64,000 nt of DNA from Candidatus Poseidonia sp. Its GTDB lineage: Archaea; Thermoplasmatota; Poseidoniia; Poseidoniales; Poseidoniaceae. Numbering within the stretch: the first letter of the stretch is position 1; each line of letters starts with the position of its first letter. Of this stretch, positions 17,505-25,853 are shown piece after piece. Below the pieces are notes generated by a model that had not been told where the DNA came from, did not search any database, and worked only from the letters and a program-made list of their open reading frames with translations. Location of the stretch: positions 1 to 64,000 of the forward strand of contig JAURAI010000003.1 of the NCBI GenBank assembly GCA_030829545.1, written 5' to 3'. Position numbers and translations under genes: made by a program.

Positions 17505-18293
17505 ATGACGAACGACATCAAAAACACCCCAGACGAGGGTGAATTGGTTGTTGCCACCATCAAGACCGTCAAGCAAAACGGCGCCTATGTCGACCTTGAC
17601 GAATACGAAGGCGTTGAAGGCTTCATTTTCATTGGTGAAATCGCAAGCGGGTGGGTCAAAAACATCCGTGGAATTGTCCGAGAAGGGCAACGTGTGATCT
17701 GCAAGGTCATGCGCACACGTCGTGACGGCACATCGATGGAATTGTCACTCAAATCCGTCTCAGAAGAACGTCGTCGTGCTCGCCTTCAGGAATGGAAAAA
17801 TGAACAACGTGCTCAACAACTTCTGAAAGTCTTGAGTGAAAAATCGTCCTGGAGTGAAGAGGACCTCGCCGAGCAAAAGGAAGAGCTCATCGAAGCCTTC
17901 GGAACACTTTACACCGCTTTTGAAGAGGCTGCTATGAAAGAAGGAGCGTTGGAAAACGCTGGATTTGAAGGCGATTGGCTTCAAGCCTTTATCGAATTAG
18001 CCGTTGAGAATATCATCCCCCCATTCGTTGAAGTGCGAGGCATCCTTACACTCAGCATCAACGCAATTGATGGCGTCAAAACCATCCAAGAGGCACTCTC
18101 TGCTGCAGAAGAACTTGCGAATGCGGAGGAAGAAACTGAAGTGAAGTGTTTCTACGACGGTGCCCCCAGTTATCGCCTTGAACTTCGGGCTCCTGATTTC
18201 AAAATCGCTGAATCCCTTTGGGAAAAAGCAACATCAATGGTCGTAGACCATATGACCAAAGCAGGTGGAGAAGCATCCGCCCAAAGAGAGTGA
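17505..18293 (+). CDS. eif2a: Translation initiation factor aIF2 subunit alpha
   Basis: 262 residues. It is one of three subunits of the factor that delivers initiator Met-tRNA to the small ribosomal subunit. The N-terminal S1/OB domain is clear (GELVVATIKTVKQNGAYVDLDEYEGVEGFIFIGEIASGWVKNIRGIVREGQRVICKVMR). It is followed by the helical domain and a C-terminal alpha/beta domain (VEVRGILTLSINAIDGVKTIQEALS). GGAGG lies upstream of the ATG. It sits between eS27 and Nop10, as in many archaea. Confidence 0.93.
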   Translation: MTNDIKNTPDEGELVVATIKTVKQNGAYVDLDEYEGVEGFIFIGEIASGWVKNIRGIVREGQRVICKVMRTRRDGTSMELSLKSVSEERRRARLQEWKNEQRAQQLLKVLSEKSSWSEEDLAEQKEELIEAFGTLYTAFEEAAMKEGALENAGFEGDWLQAFIELAVENIIPPFVEVRGILTLSINAIDGVKTIQEALSAAEELANAEEETEVKCFYDGAPSYRLELRAPDFKIAESLWEKATSMVVDHMTKAGGEASAQRE

Positions 18294-18297
18294 TTCC

Positions 18298-18531
18298 ATG
18301 GTTCGACAGCGTATGCAACAATGCCTCTCATGTGGCAAATTCTCTCTTAAAATCGAATGTCCGTCCTGTGGTGAACGTGCTCAGGCTGCTGCCCCACTCA
18401 AGTGGTCGCCTGAAGACCATCGAGCAGGCCTTCGTCGAAAGATGAAGCAAGTCGAAGTGAAGCAATGGGCTGAATCACTCCCCACACTGCCATCTCTTGA
18501 AACCATGCAGAATATGGAAGAAGAGGAATGA
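18298..18531 (+). CDS. nop10: H/ACA ribonucleoprotein protein Nop10
   Basis: About 77 residues from the ATG at 18298; the track start at 18265 overlaps aIF2-alpha. It carries the zinc finger MQQCLSCGKFSLKIECPSCGERAQ and the Nop10 signature PLKWSPEDHRAGLRRKMK. Nop10 bridges Cbf5 and L7Ae in H/ACA guide-RNA pseudouridylation complexes. The acidic tail (LPSLETMQNMEEEE) is longer than in most archaeal Nop10 proteins, which are about 60 residues. It is 4 nt from the aIF2-alpha stop. Confidence 0.92.
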   Translation: MVRQRMQQCLSCGKFSLKIECPSCGERAQAAAPLKWSPEDHRAGLRRKMKQVEVKQWAESLPTLPSLETMQNMEEEE

Positions 18532-18589
18532 GACGGTATCACCATTAACATCCCAAATAGCCCTCCTTCCTCTTGCGTGAACGTCAAAC

Positions 18590-18596
18590 ATTATAA
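18590..18596 (+). promoter_or_regulatory. TATA box for the PAC2-family gene
   Basis: ATTATAA lies 26-32 nt before the ATG at 18622, the distance expected for a leaderless archaeal transcript. It suggests the PAC2 gene has its own promoter inside the conserved cluster. Confidence 0.45.
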
Positions 18597-18621
18597 CGCG
18601 TCTTGCTACGATTTTGAGTTC

Positions 18622-19377
18622 ATGGCCCTGCATGTAGAATGGCGTGGAAAGCATCAGCACCTGCCCGATCACAACGTACTCTTGATCGCTTTTCCCGGAA
18701 TTGGAAATATCGGAAAGGTAGCCATAGAAACAATTCGTAAATTGGATGGAACCACTGAAGTCGCTCGACTCCATCCAACTGGACTTCCACCCCTCGCCTC
18801 ACTTGATGATGATGGATTGCTCGCCCCGCCCCATCTCTCGCTCAACCAAACTATCACTCAAGACGGTGTCAGCATTTTGACACTTGTCGGCTCTGCCCAG
18901 CCGAATGAACCAAGCCAACAATCTGGAATGGCCACAGAATTAATGCAGTTCTTCAAGGCACAAAACGTCCACGACCTTCTTGTTTTAGCTGGTATGATCG
19001 ACGCCCCAGAACGGAAAGTGACCTTTGCAGTTGCAAGTTCAGCAAGCCATCGAATCGACTTGGAACAAATGGGCGTGGACGTGCGAAGAGATGAACCAAG
19101 TTCAGGGGCTATTGGAGTGACTGCACTTCTGGCCTCAATGGGCCCTCTTTACGGCATGAATTCAACCTGCATCATCACCACAACCGTTGGCTCAAGTGGA
19201 GATATTCTGGCATCTCAGCGAATGATTGAGCGAATTGATGATTGGTTCAATCTCGGCCTTACATTGCCCAAGGAAGGCAACGAATGGCTGAAAAAGAAAC
19301 TCGAGGCCATCGCACCGAAGAACAGCGAAGACCTCGTTGGCGAAATAACAGCATCTCATGATGCATTCTACATGTAA
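18622..19377 (+). CDS. PAC2-family protein (proteasome assembly chaperone homologue)
   Basis: About 251 residues from the ATG at 18622; the track start at 18577 lies before a likely TATA box. PAC2-family archaeal proteins bind or help assemble the 20S proteasome. Features seen are NVLLIAFPGIGNIGKVAIETIRKLDGTTEVARLHPTGLPP, the family N-terminus; a middle LLVLAGMIDAPER segment; and GAIGVTALLASMGPLYGM. In many archaea a PAC2 gene follows nop10, as here. Its stop lies 4 bp from the 3' end of a convergent tRNA gene. The specific role is inferred from the family. Confidence 0.85.
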   Translation: MALHVEWRGKHQHLPDHNVLLIAFPGIGNIGKVAIETIRKLDGTTEVARLHPTGLPPLASLDDDGLLAPPHLSLNQTITQDGVSILTLVGSAQPNEPSQQSGMATELMQFFKAQNVHDLLVLAGMIDAPERKVTFAVASSASHRIDLEQMGVDVRRDEPSSGAIGVTALLASMGPLYGMNSTCIITTTVGSSGDILASQRMIERIDDWFNLGLTLPKEGNEWLKKKLEAIAPKNSEDLVGEITASHDAFYM

Positions 19378-19381
19378 AGAG

Positions 19382-19464
19382 CGCCGAGAGAGGGATTTGA
19401 ACCCCCGCGTCCAAGGGACAGTGGATTTCGAATCCACCGCAATACCGGGCTATGCGACCTCGGC
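19382..19464 (-). tRNA. tRNA-Ser (anticodon CGA)
   Basis: Cloverleaf on the minus strand: acceptor GCCGAGG pairs with TCTCGGC (one G-T), discriminator G, no encoded CCA. The D arm is GCA/TGC. The anticodon arm GTGGA-TTCGAAA-TCCAC has loop TTCGAAA, anticodon CGA for the codon UCG. A long variable arm (GTCC-CTT-GGAC) makes it type II, as expected for serine. The T arm GGGGG-TTCAAAT-CCCTC is normal. No intron is present. Confidence 0.93.
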
Positions 19465-19519
19465 TCTGTGACTGGGCTCATACGCGACGGTCATAAGGAT
19501 GATGTCGTGTCGCAATCAC

Positions 19520-19720
19520 ATGGAGATACGCTTCCATGGCCGTGATGTTGAGATGACCGTTGAGGTTGATGAAGGTACGACAGTACGCCAAGCCCTTCTG
19601 AAAGCAGATGTTCTACCTTCGATGGTTATTGTGAGTTTTGAAGGAACGATTCTCCCTCATGGAACCCCGCTGCAGCAATCTGTTGAATTGCTCGTCACTA
19701 CGATTTCATCAGGCGGCTGA
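19520..19720 (+). CDS. Ubiquitin-like sulfur carrier / modifier (ThiS/MoaD/SAMP type)
   Basis: About 66 residues from the ATG at 19520; an upstream ATG at 19499 is possible. The fold pattern MEIRFHGRDVEMTVEVDEGTTVRQALLKADVLPSMVIVSFEGTILPHGTPL is beta-grasp, and the protein ends in Gly-Gly (TTISSGG). An exposed C-terminal GG is activated by an E1-like enzyme. Archaeal relatives act as sulfur carriers (tRNA thiolation, molybdopterin) or as protein modifiers (SAMPs). Which one applies cannot be told here. A moaA gene for molybdopterin synthesis lies at 33.4 kb. The 3' end overlaps the 3' end of the convergent nuclease gene by 12 nt. Confidence 0.8.
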   Translation: MEIRFHGRDVEMTVEVDEGTTVRQALLKADVLPSMVIVSFEGTILPHGTPLQQSVELLVTTISSGG

Positions 19721-21562
19721 CCGATCGACCCGGTTGATGATCTGCAACCTGGAATTTCGGGTGTAATCTCCACGCACTTCAGTTGCCCATGCATCAAGGC
19801 CGATGTTCGTAACAACGACATCATCCCCGACTTCCACCATTTCAAATTGAGCATTCCAATCATCAGCCCAACCTTCAATTTTCATCGCACCCGTGTGGTC
19901 GAGCAACATCATGCCGCGGCGGCGCCAGACCTTTCCATTGCGGCCAACACCACTTTTCTGATAGGTGTAGACAACCTTTCCACCCACGCTGTGTTTTGCT
20001 TGATAATCCATCAAATTAAAGGATTCAGTTTCAGGTGATTCATCAAGACTGAGGCGGGCAAAGGGATCGAATTTGAGGACGATTTCACCCTTCCAATTCA
20101 CGGTGAAAATCGCATCTTCGACAAGGACATTTTGACCTTTTTTAGGCAAGGAGTGCCATGTTGAACCACCGAGGTGATGTTCATTTGAAACGAAATAAAG
20201 TTGAGCGAAATACTCATCTTGTTTGAGAACCATTTTCAAGGGAGATTTTTCGCGAATAAGGCCGACTGAAAACAATTCGCCGCGAACTGTAGCCCTCGCA
20301 TTGAGATGTCCGATTTCCTCCAACATGGTGGCATTAAGCGAGCCGGGCAATTGCAATCGTGAAGGCAATACCTCTTCATCAGTACCTGAGCCGTTGGGAC
20401 ACATTGCCTTCCAGTCACATCGGTCGCAACGTGACATGTTAGGTGGGTCTGCAGGCTTCCCCCCGGGAGCGAACCCTCGCATTGGAGCAGGTGCAGGTTG
20501 ACAATCCTCTCGAGCAGGCTTTTCTTGCTTCAATTCACTCCACAAACTTTTCAATTCCCGCTCCATTTCATCCATTTCATCAACAGAAGGGCAAGGAATT
20601 TCTTTGATACTTGCATGTCCAAGATACCAAATCTGGAGTGATTTGACCTGTGAAGTACGCCCGTGAGTGACATACCACAGCATGGCATACATTCGTAATT
20701 GCTCAACATAATCGGCGGAACGGTCGTTGGCTCCAACGCTTGCTTTGAGGTCGACGATGGTGATGTCACCGTCCCAACGGTATACCAAATCGTATTCACC
20801 TTGGAACCAATGTTCGGGGTGAATAGCATTCATGGTGAAGGGTTTTGCATCTGGATGAACAAACCAGGGCCTTGAGATTTCCCAAGCCTCCAACCATGTG
20901 ACGTCTCCCTGTGCCGCCAGTGGATGGTGGCGTGCAAAATCCGTCTGCTGATAGCCATCTGGTGCTGGCCATTCCTCTCGTTTTCCAGAGCGCCATTGAC
21001 CCAAATACGGTCCACCACCCGCTTCGAAGCATCGTTCAACTTCGCGTAGATGGAAGGTCAAACCCTCAAAGACCATGCGAAGGACTTCTTCCTCCTCGAC
21101 ATCTAGCCAATCACCAGCCTTGCGTTCATCTTTTTCCCATTCTTTTCTGCATCGTTCAAATACAAGTGGGAAATGATGTTCTGCCCGAGTCAAGGTCCAC
21201 TCACGCAAATCGTGGGGATTATCGGGAATCATTGATTCATCCAATGGAAGAAGTATTGATGCGGGCCAGGAACGACCGTCCTCTCGAGTCGGACGACCTT
21301 CGTCGTCCAAAGGAGGTTGACCGTATGTTTCAACCGGAGCCTCACCAATGATCAATCCCGGCGATTCGCGAAGGACACGACAAATGGTTTCCTCAACCGC
21401 CCTGCCAACAAAAAGAACTGGAATCTGTGGCATCTTGAAACGGAGGACTTTTTCATAATACCAAAGGCGAGGGCAGGCCTTGTAGGTGTTGAATTGGCTG
21501 GCAGAGAGGCGCGCGTATGGCCCGATTGTATCGGTGTCGCTATCAGCAAGTTGAACGGGCAT
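19709..21562 (-). CDS. RecB-family PD-(D/E)XK nuclease with Fe-S cysteines and C-terminal OB fold (paralogue 1)
   Basis: 617 residues. N-terminal SASQFNTYKACPRLWYY carries the first cluster cysteine (C30). The nuclease core is GEYDLVYRWDGDITIVDLKAS (residues 255-275) with QLRMY (288-292), matching the RecB/Cas4 motifs II, III and QxxxY. CDRCDWKAMCPNG (C379, C382, C388) completes a Cas4/AddB-like four-cysteine Fe-S site. The region after residue 405 looks like an OB-fold nucleic-acid binding module (RATVRGELFSVG; VGDDVVVTNIGLDAW). There is no helicase domain. It lies 41 bp downstream of a clear paralogue and behind ABCE1. I know of no named family with this exact domain order; a role in DNA repair or end processing is inference. 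Confidence 0.8.
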   Translation of the reverse strand: MPVQLADSDTDTIGPYARLSASQFNTYKACPRLWYYEKVLRFKMPQIPVLFVGRAVEETICRVLRESPGLIIGEAPVETYGQPPLDDEGRPTREDGRSWPASILLPLDESMIPDNPHDLREWTLTRAEHHFPLVFERCRKEWEKDERKAGDWLDVEEEEVLRMVFEGLTFHLREVERCFEAGGGPYLGQWRSGKREEWPAPDGYQQTDFARHHPLAAQGDVTWLEAWEISRPWFVHPDAKPFTMNAIHPEHWFQGEYDLVYRWDGDITIVDLKASVGANDRSADYVEQLRMYAMLWYVTHGRTSQVKSLQIWYLGHASIKEIPCPSVDEMDEMERELKSLWSELKQEKPAREDCQPAPAPMRGFAPGGKPADPPNMSRCDRCDWKAMCPNGSGTDEEVLPSRLQLPGSLNATMLEEIGHLNARATVRGELFSVGLIREKSPLKMVLKQDEYFAQLYFVSNEHHLGGSTWHSLPKKGQNVLVEDAIFTVNWKGEIVLKFDPFARLSLDESPETESFNLMDYQAKHSVGGKVVYTYQKSGVGRNGKVWRRRGMMLLDHTGAMKIEGWADDWNAQFEMVEVGDDVVVTNIGLDAWATEVRGDYTRNSRLQIINRVDRSAA

Positions 21563-21603
21563 AGTAGAACGAAAGGAACCACCCCTTTTGAAGGCTCACC
21601 AAT

Positions 21604-23337
21604 TCAGTTCTTGAAAGACGGTTGTGTCGAGGTTTCAAAGCGTGTTTTACGATTGTCAATGCGCAGTTGAAGAATGCCTGAGCGCCAACCGATTTCCACT
21701 CCAGTCATCGAAACCAAATCACCAGGTCGAAGGTTGAGGAGGCGCTGGTTGATGCTGGATCCAAAGGCGACAACTTCAGCGACATGCGCTCCATCCCACA
21801 GAATGAAGGTCAGCATCGTCCAAGGTTTGCCATCGAGACGAACTCCGGAGCGTTTGCGCAAAGACAAGACATGTCCGCTGACATTTGCACGTGTTCGCAA
21901 CAAACCGAGTCGGGTAAATTCAGTCGTGCTCTCTTCATTCTTATCTGAGGCTGGAATGATGGTCGTTTGTTCATCAAGGTAGACTCTCGGCTGGTCCCTC
22001 CATACCCCAGGCATGGCGTTGTGAATCTCTACTTCCCCACCGAGTTTGTGGAGGTCAGCAAAGGCTCCGGGCTCACTCTCCTCAACCGTAACATGCTTCT
22101 GTCCGGAGACCAAAACGGCGCCCAGGACCTGCTCTCCAAAATGATTGGCTAAGGACCATTCACCACCCAATGAGCCACGGACAGAAACGCGACCTTGTAT
22201 GGATGCCAGTGGCTGGTAGGGCATTCGCAGGGAAACGGAGGGAATGGATTCTATCCAAGCGGTCGTCTGAGTTGTATTCCAACCTGAATCATCGTTCGAA
22301 ACCGAGCACCAAACACAACCTGCTGCAGAACCATCACAAGCCTGCTGCGGCGTTTTCGGGAAGGCGAGGACTGCTTCGCCTTCGGCTTGCATCAATTCAT
22401 GTTGTGTTCGATAAAATTCGGTGAGGTCTTCAATCTCTTGTGAATCTGGAGCATCGTACATGATACGCTCGCCTCCGTTGAGATACCAACCTTCCATGGA
22501 GGCAACCAATTCACCATCGTGGGTTTGATTCCATAGCCATGAATAAAATCGAAGTTGATGCTCAAGGGAAGAAGAAAAAGCAGAACCTGAACGCCCGGAT
22601 TTGATATCGACCAATCGAATTCTTCCATCCCATCGTAGCACAAGGTCCAATTCACCTGAAGCCCAACCATCGGGATGATAGAGACGTTGGGGTTGATGAA
22701 CACGGGGATCTTTGACCCACGGGCGAGCGCATTCCCATGCTTCATGCCATGTTAAGGCGGCGCCATCCTCACTCCATGTCGCATGGTCCTCTGTATCCCA
22801 TTTCATTTTGTCAATATCTGGAACTTTTTCAGGCCGAGGGAAGAAGGGTGTTGACCCCCATGAGGGAGATGGAACGGAGAAGGTTTGAACGCCTTTTCTG
22901 TTCGCCTCCAAGTAAGGGCCACCTCCAGCATGAAAACACGCTTGAACCTCCTCCAAAAAAAGGCTTAAACCATCAGAGATTCGTTGTTCAAAGGAAGAAA
23001 GAAGAACGTCATTCCAATGGGTTCCCTCTTCAGTCCAGAGTGATTCTTCCCATTCTTCTGCACCTCGTTCGTGAGCTTTCTTAGCCAAAGCAGGAATGGC
23101 TGATTGTGCCCATTGTTTGAGTGAGTCATAGGAATCCATGGTAGGCGGGTGCATCATCAACAATTCACAGAGGACATCCTCCAAGACTACACCAACAATC
23201 TGTGAGGGGCGTGTAGGACCTTGGAGGCCTACTTGGTAGGCGAGCAGCCATTGCCGTGGGCATCGCAGATAGGTGGTCAATGAACTCGCAGAAAGACGGC
23301 CTCGTGAGCGACCCAATGGGCCTCCAAGTGGAGGCAA
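21604..23337 (-). CDS. RecB-family PD-(D/E)XK nuclease with Fe-S cysteines and C-terminal OB fold (paralogue 2)
   Basis: About 577 residues, same architecture as its downstream neighbour. LSASSLTTYLRCPRQWLL holds C26. The core is GELDLVLRWDGRIRLVDIKSG (228-248) with QLRFY (261-265), and C334, C341 and C344 (ACDGSAAGCVWC) complete a likely Fe-S site. The C-terminus has an OB-like module (RANVSGHVLSLRKRSG; LRPGDLVSMTGVEIGW). Both paralogues share an unusual block, CFxAGGGPYL, before the core. The start is TTG at 23337; no ATG is available upstream before the stop. It begins 51 bp after the ABCE1 stop, in the same direction. Confidence 0.8.
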   Translation of the reverse strand: MPPLGGPLGRSRGRLSASSLTTYLRCPRQWLLAYQVGLQGPTRPSQIVGVVLEDVLCELLMMHPPTMDSYDSLKQWAQSAIPALAKKAHERGAEEWEESLWTEEGTHWNDVLLSSFEQRISDGLSLFLEEVQACFHAGGGPYLEANRKGVQTFSVPSPSWGSTPFFPRPEKVPDIDKMKWDTEDHATWSEDGAALTWHEAWECARPWVKDPRVHQPQRLYHPDGWASGELDLVLRWDGRIRLVDIKSGRSGSAFSSSLEHQLRFYSWLWNQTHDGELVASMEGWYLNGGERIMYDAPDSQEIEDLTEFYRTQHELMQAEGEAVLAFPKTPQQACDGSAAGCVWCSVSNDDSGWNTTQTTAWIESIPSVSLRMPYQPLASIQGRVSVRGSLGGEWSLANHFGEQVLGAVLVSGQKHVTVEESEPGAFADLHKLGGEVEIHNAMPGVWRDQPRVYLDEQTTIIPASDKNEESTTEFTRLGLLRTRANVSGHVLSLRKRSGVRLDGKPWTMLTFILWDGAHVAEVVAFGSSINQRLLNLRPGDLVSMTGVEIGWRSGILQLRIDNRKTRFETSTQPSFKN

Positions 23338-23388
23338 ACCTACAGGTATGTCAAGACCTCCATCTTGGCAAGAACGCCAATACTGACA

Positions 23389-25167
23389 TCATGCATCATA
23401 GGAATAGTAGTCACCACTGTTTCGTTGTTCTCGGTCTTTGCGACTTTCTGATTTGTTGATGCGTGGCCTGCGTGAATCATGGTCACGGCGGAATGTTACA
23501 TCGACGCTTGACAAAAATTTGTTCATTCCTTCTCGTAGGTCAAATGGACCGGTTGCACGACCTTCAATACCACCTTTCCCTTCGAAAACAAGGAGTGAGT
23601 CGGCAACGATATCGATGAAGTAAACGTCGTGGTCGATGACAAAGGCTGATTTTTCATTCGCTTCCATGGTTCTACGGATGGCCTTAGCGGCTTCCATTCG
23701 AGCATTTGCATCCAAGTGGGCAGAGGGTTCGTCAAGCAAATACAAATCCGCATCTCTCCCTAAGCATACCGCAATCGAAACGGCTTGTCGCTCACCACCA
23801 GAGAGTTTCTTCACACGCTTTGAAAGAAGTTGGTCAACGCCAAGTGCTCGAATGACGTTCACGTTAAATTCACCACTGCGCCATTTTGGACCCAATTCAC
23901 TGTCGAGCCACAATTGAACAGAGCCGTCTATGTCAACATCGATATGCTGTGGTTTGTAGGAAATCGTTGCGTCGGCTGTGACCCATCCTTCGTCGTATTC
24001 ATGTTCGCCGGCAAGCAATTTGATCATGGTAGATTTACCAGTTCCGTTTGAACCTACAACACCCACAACCTCTGCTCGATGAACGGCGCCCTCACCCGAA
24101 GTAAGTGAAAACTCACCGAGTTGTTTCTTCAGTCCACCCCAACTTACAACCGGGGTGCCAATCTCTGCTTTCCGGTCACGATGTCGAAGGAATTTAATCG
24201 GTTTGTCGCGAATTCGCACGTTCTCTTCGGGAAGGAAGCCATCGAGGTAACTGTTGATGGCCTGGCGGGTGGAGCGAGCAGGTGTAAAGATACCAAAAGC
24301 CCCTTTCTTTCCGTAGACGATATGGACCAGGTCTGCGAGTACATCGAGAACGGCGATGTCGTGTTCAATCACAATGACACGCTTGGTTTCAGAAAGGCGT
24401 TGAATGATTCCGACGATTCGCATGCGTTCGTGAATGTCAAGATATGATGATGGTTCGTCAAAGAAATAGACGTCAACGTCACGAAGAATGGTGGCGCAAA
24501 TGGCCATACGTTGCAATTCCCCACCAGAAAGTTGCTGAATCGTTCTGTCAAGAAGATGGTCAATGCCCAAATCTTTGGTCATCTGTTCCATGATCTTGCG
24601 TTCATCCACCTTGGTGAGCAGTTCCCTCACGGTACCCTCCACTCGTTTTGGCAAGCGGTCGACGTTTTGCGGTTTGACAGCAACACGAATCTTGCCGTCC
24701 TGTACAGCGATAAAGAAATCCCTCAATTCACCCCGTGGGAGGGATTCGATGACGTTTGACCAAATTGGTTCAGTATCAAGCCAATCGCCGAGGTTGGGGA
24801 TAATCCGCCCTGAGAGCGCGCTGATGGCAGTCGATTTCCCCATACCGTTGGGGCCAAGGATACCTACAACGCTTTCTTTGGATGGAGTGGGAAGACGGAA
24901 CAGACGAAAGCCATTCATGGAATAACGGTGGATCATATCCGTTTCAAGTTCACTTGGGAGGTTCTCAATGATGAGTGCGTCATGCGGACATTTGTTGATG
25001 CAGATACCGCATCCGATGCACAAGCTCTCAGAGATGTGGGGCTTTCCTGTTTTGTCATCCATGATGATGCATTCTTGTCCGTTTCGTACGGGTGGACAAA
25101 AATCATGACATTCGTCATTGCATTTCTTAGGCTGACAATTGTCTTCCTTCAGAACTGCAACACGCAT
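23389..25167 (-). CDS. rli1: ABCE1/Rli1 ribosome-recycling ATPase
   Basis: 592 residues. It splits post-termination ribosomes into subunits in archaea and eukaryotes. The N-terminal domain has two 4Fe-4S clusters (NCQPKKCNDECHDFCPPVRNG and CIGCGICINKCPHDAL). Two ABC ATPase halves follow: Walker A GPNGMGKST with signature LSGGELQR, and GSNGTGKST with LSGGERQA. The helix-loop-helix and hinge regions appear intact. The ATG has GAGGTGA upstream. The two RecB-like nuclease genes follow on the same strand. The C-terminal tail is basic and Ser/Tyr-rich (RKDREQRNSGDYYSYDA). Confidence 0.95.
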   Translation of the reverse strand: MRVAVLKEDNCQPKKCNDECHDFCPPVRNGQECIIMDDKTGKPHISESLCIGCGICINKCPHDALIIENLPSELETDMIHRYSMNGFRLFRLPTPSKESVVGILGPNGMGKSTAISALSGRIIPNLGDWLDTEPIWSNVIESLPRGELRDFFIAVQDGKIRVAVKPQNVDRLPKRVEGTVRELLTKVDERKIMEQMTKDLGIDHLLDRTIQQLSGGELQRMAICATILRDVDVYFFDEPSSYLDIHERMRIVGIIQRLSETKRVIVIEHDIAVLDVLADLVHIVYGKKGAFGIFTPARSTRQAINSYLDGFLPEENVRIRDKPIKFLRHRDRKAEIGTPVVSWGGLKKQLGEFSLTSGEGAVHRAEVVGVVGSNGTGKSTMIKLLAGEHEYDEGWVTADATISYKPQHIDVDIDGSVQLWLDSELGPKWRSGEFNVNVIRALGVDQLLSKRVKKLSGGERQAVSIAVCLGRDADLYLLDEPSAHLDANARMEAAKAIRRTMEANEKSAFVIDHDVYFIDIVADSLLVFEGKGGIEGRATGPFDLREGMNKFLSSVDVTFRRDHDSRRPRINKSESRKDREQRNSGDYYSYDA

Positions 25168-25260
25168 GCCCTCACCTCTCCAAGCCTCTCTGCCGTGTTA
25201 TTTTGTTTCACCTGTTCAACACTGGGATAAACCCAGCGATTGATGGGTCGTGCGTCGTTC

Positions 25261-25800
25261 TCAAATGAGCCCTTTGAGTTGATCGTGTCCACGAATCAAG
25301 CGGACCGTGCAGGGCGTTGGGAACTTCATACTGGCCTTGCGCAATGCATCACGAGCGGTGAGGTAGTGCTGAGGGTGGACTTGAATGGAGATCACACGTT
25401 GTCCACGCTTGACACGAGCAGCCGTTCCAACATTCTTACCAAATGCACACCGCATGCCTTGTGAAACACGGTCTGCACCGGCGCCGGTTGCTTGCTTGTT
25501 CTCACGGAGCACGTGGTGAGGGAAGGTGTGAATGCGAAGGGCATATCCTTGTGCGCCAGCGTCCTTACGGATGGTGGAGTTGGAAACAACACGAGCTGCT
25601 TCAAGAGCCGTGTGACGGATTTGCACATCGTTGTCTGCACGCAATTCGAGCACGACTGGGAACTGCCCAGTCTCCGCAGCACGGCGGTTACCGACGTGGA
25701 ATTGGTGGATACGGTTGTTGGGAACACCACCGATATACTTGCGGCGAGTATAAGCAGGACCCTTCAAACGACGGTACATCACAGCTGGTTTACGTGCCAT
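25261..25800 (-). CDS. rpl10e: Ribosomal protein L10e (uL16)
   Basis: About 179 residues from the ATG at 25800 with GGAGG upstream; the track start lies 15 codons upstream in the divergent promoter. MARKPAVMYRRLKGPAYTRRKYIGGVPNNRIHQFHVGN is the typical archaeal L10e/uL16 start, and the basic loop region (HVLRENKQATGAGADRVSQGMRCAFGKNVGTAARVKRGQRVISIQV) follows. The protein sits by the P-site and peptidyl-transferase region of the large subunit. It ends about 90 bp before ABCE1 on the same strand. Confidence 0.95.
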   Translation of the reverse strand: MARKPAVMYRRLKGPAYTRRKYIGGVPNNRIHQFHVGNRRAAETGQFPVVLELRADNDVQIRHTALEAARVVSNSTIRKDAGAQGYALRIHTFPHHVLRENKQATGAGADRVSQGMRCAFGKNVGTAARVKRGQRVISIQVHPQHYLTARDALRKASMKFPTPCTVRLIRGHDQLKGLI

Positions 25801-25853
25801 AGGTAATCCTCCAAGCGTCCTTGCCACCGATGCTCCCTTTATCATATCTCCGC

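Noticed and set aside
19709-23337. RecB-like pair as Cas4 of a CRISPR-Cas system
   Set aside because: Both proteins are much longer than Cas4, carry OB-like C-termini, and no array, Cas1 or Cas2 is in the window.
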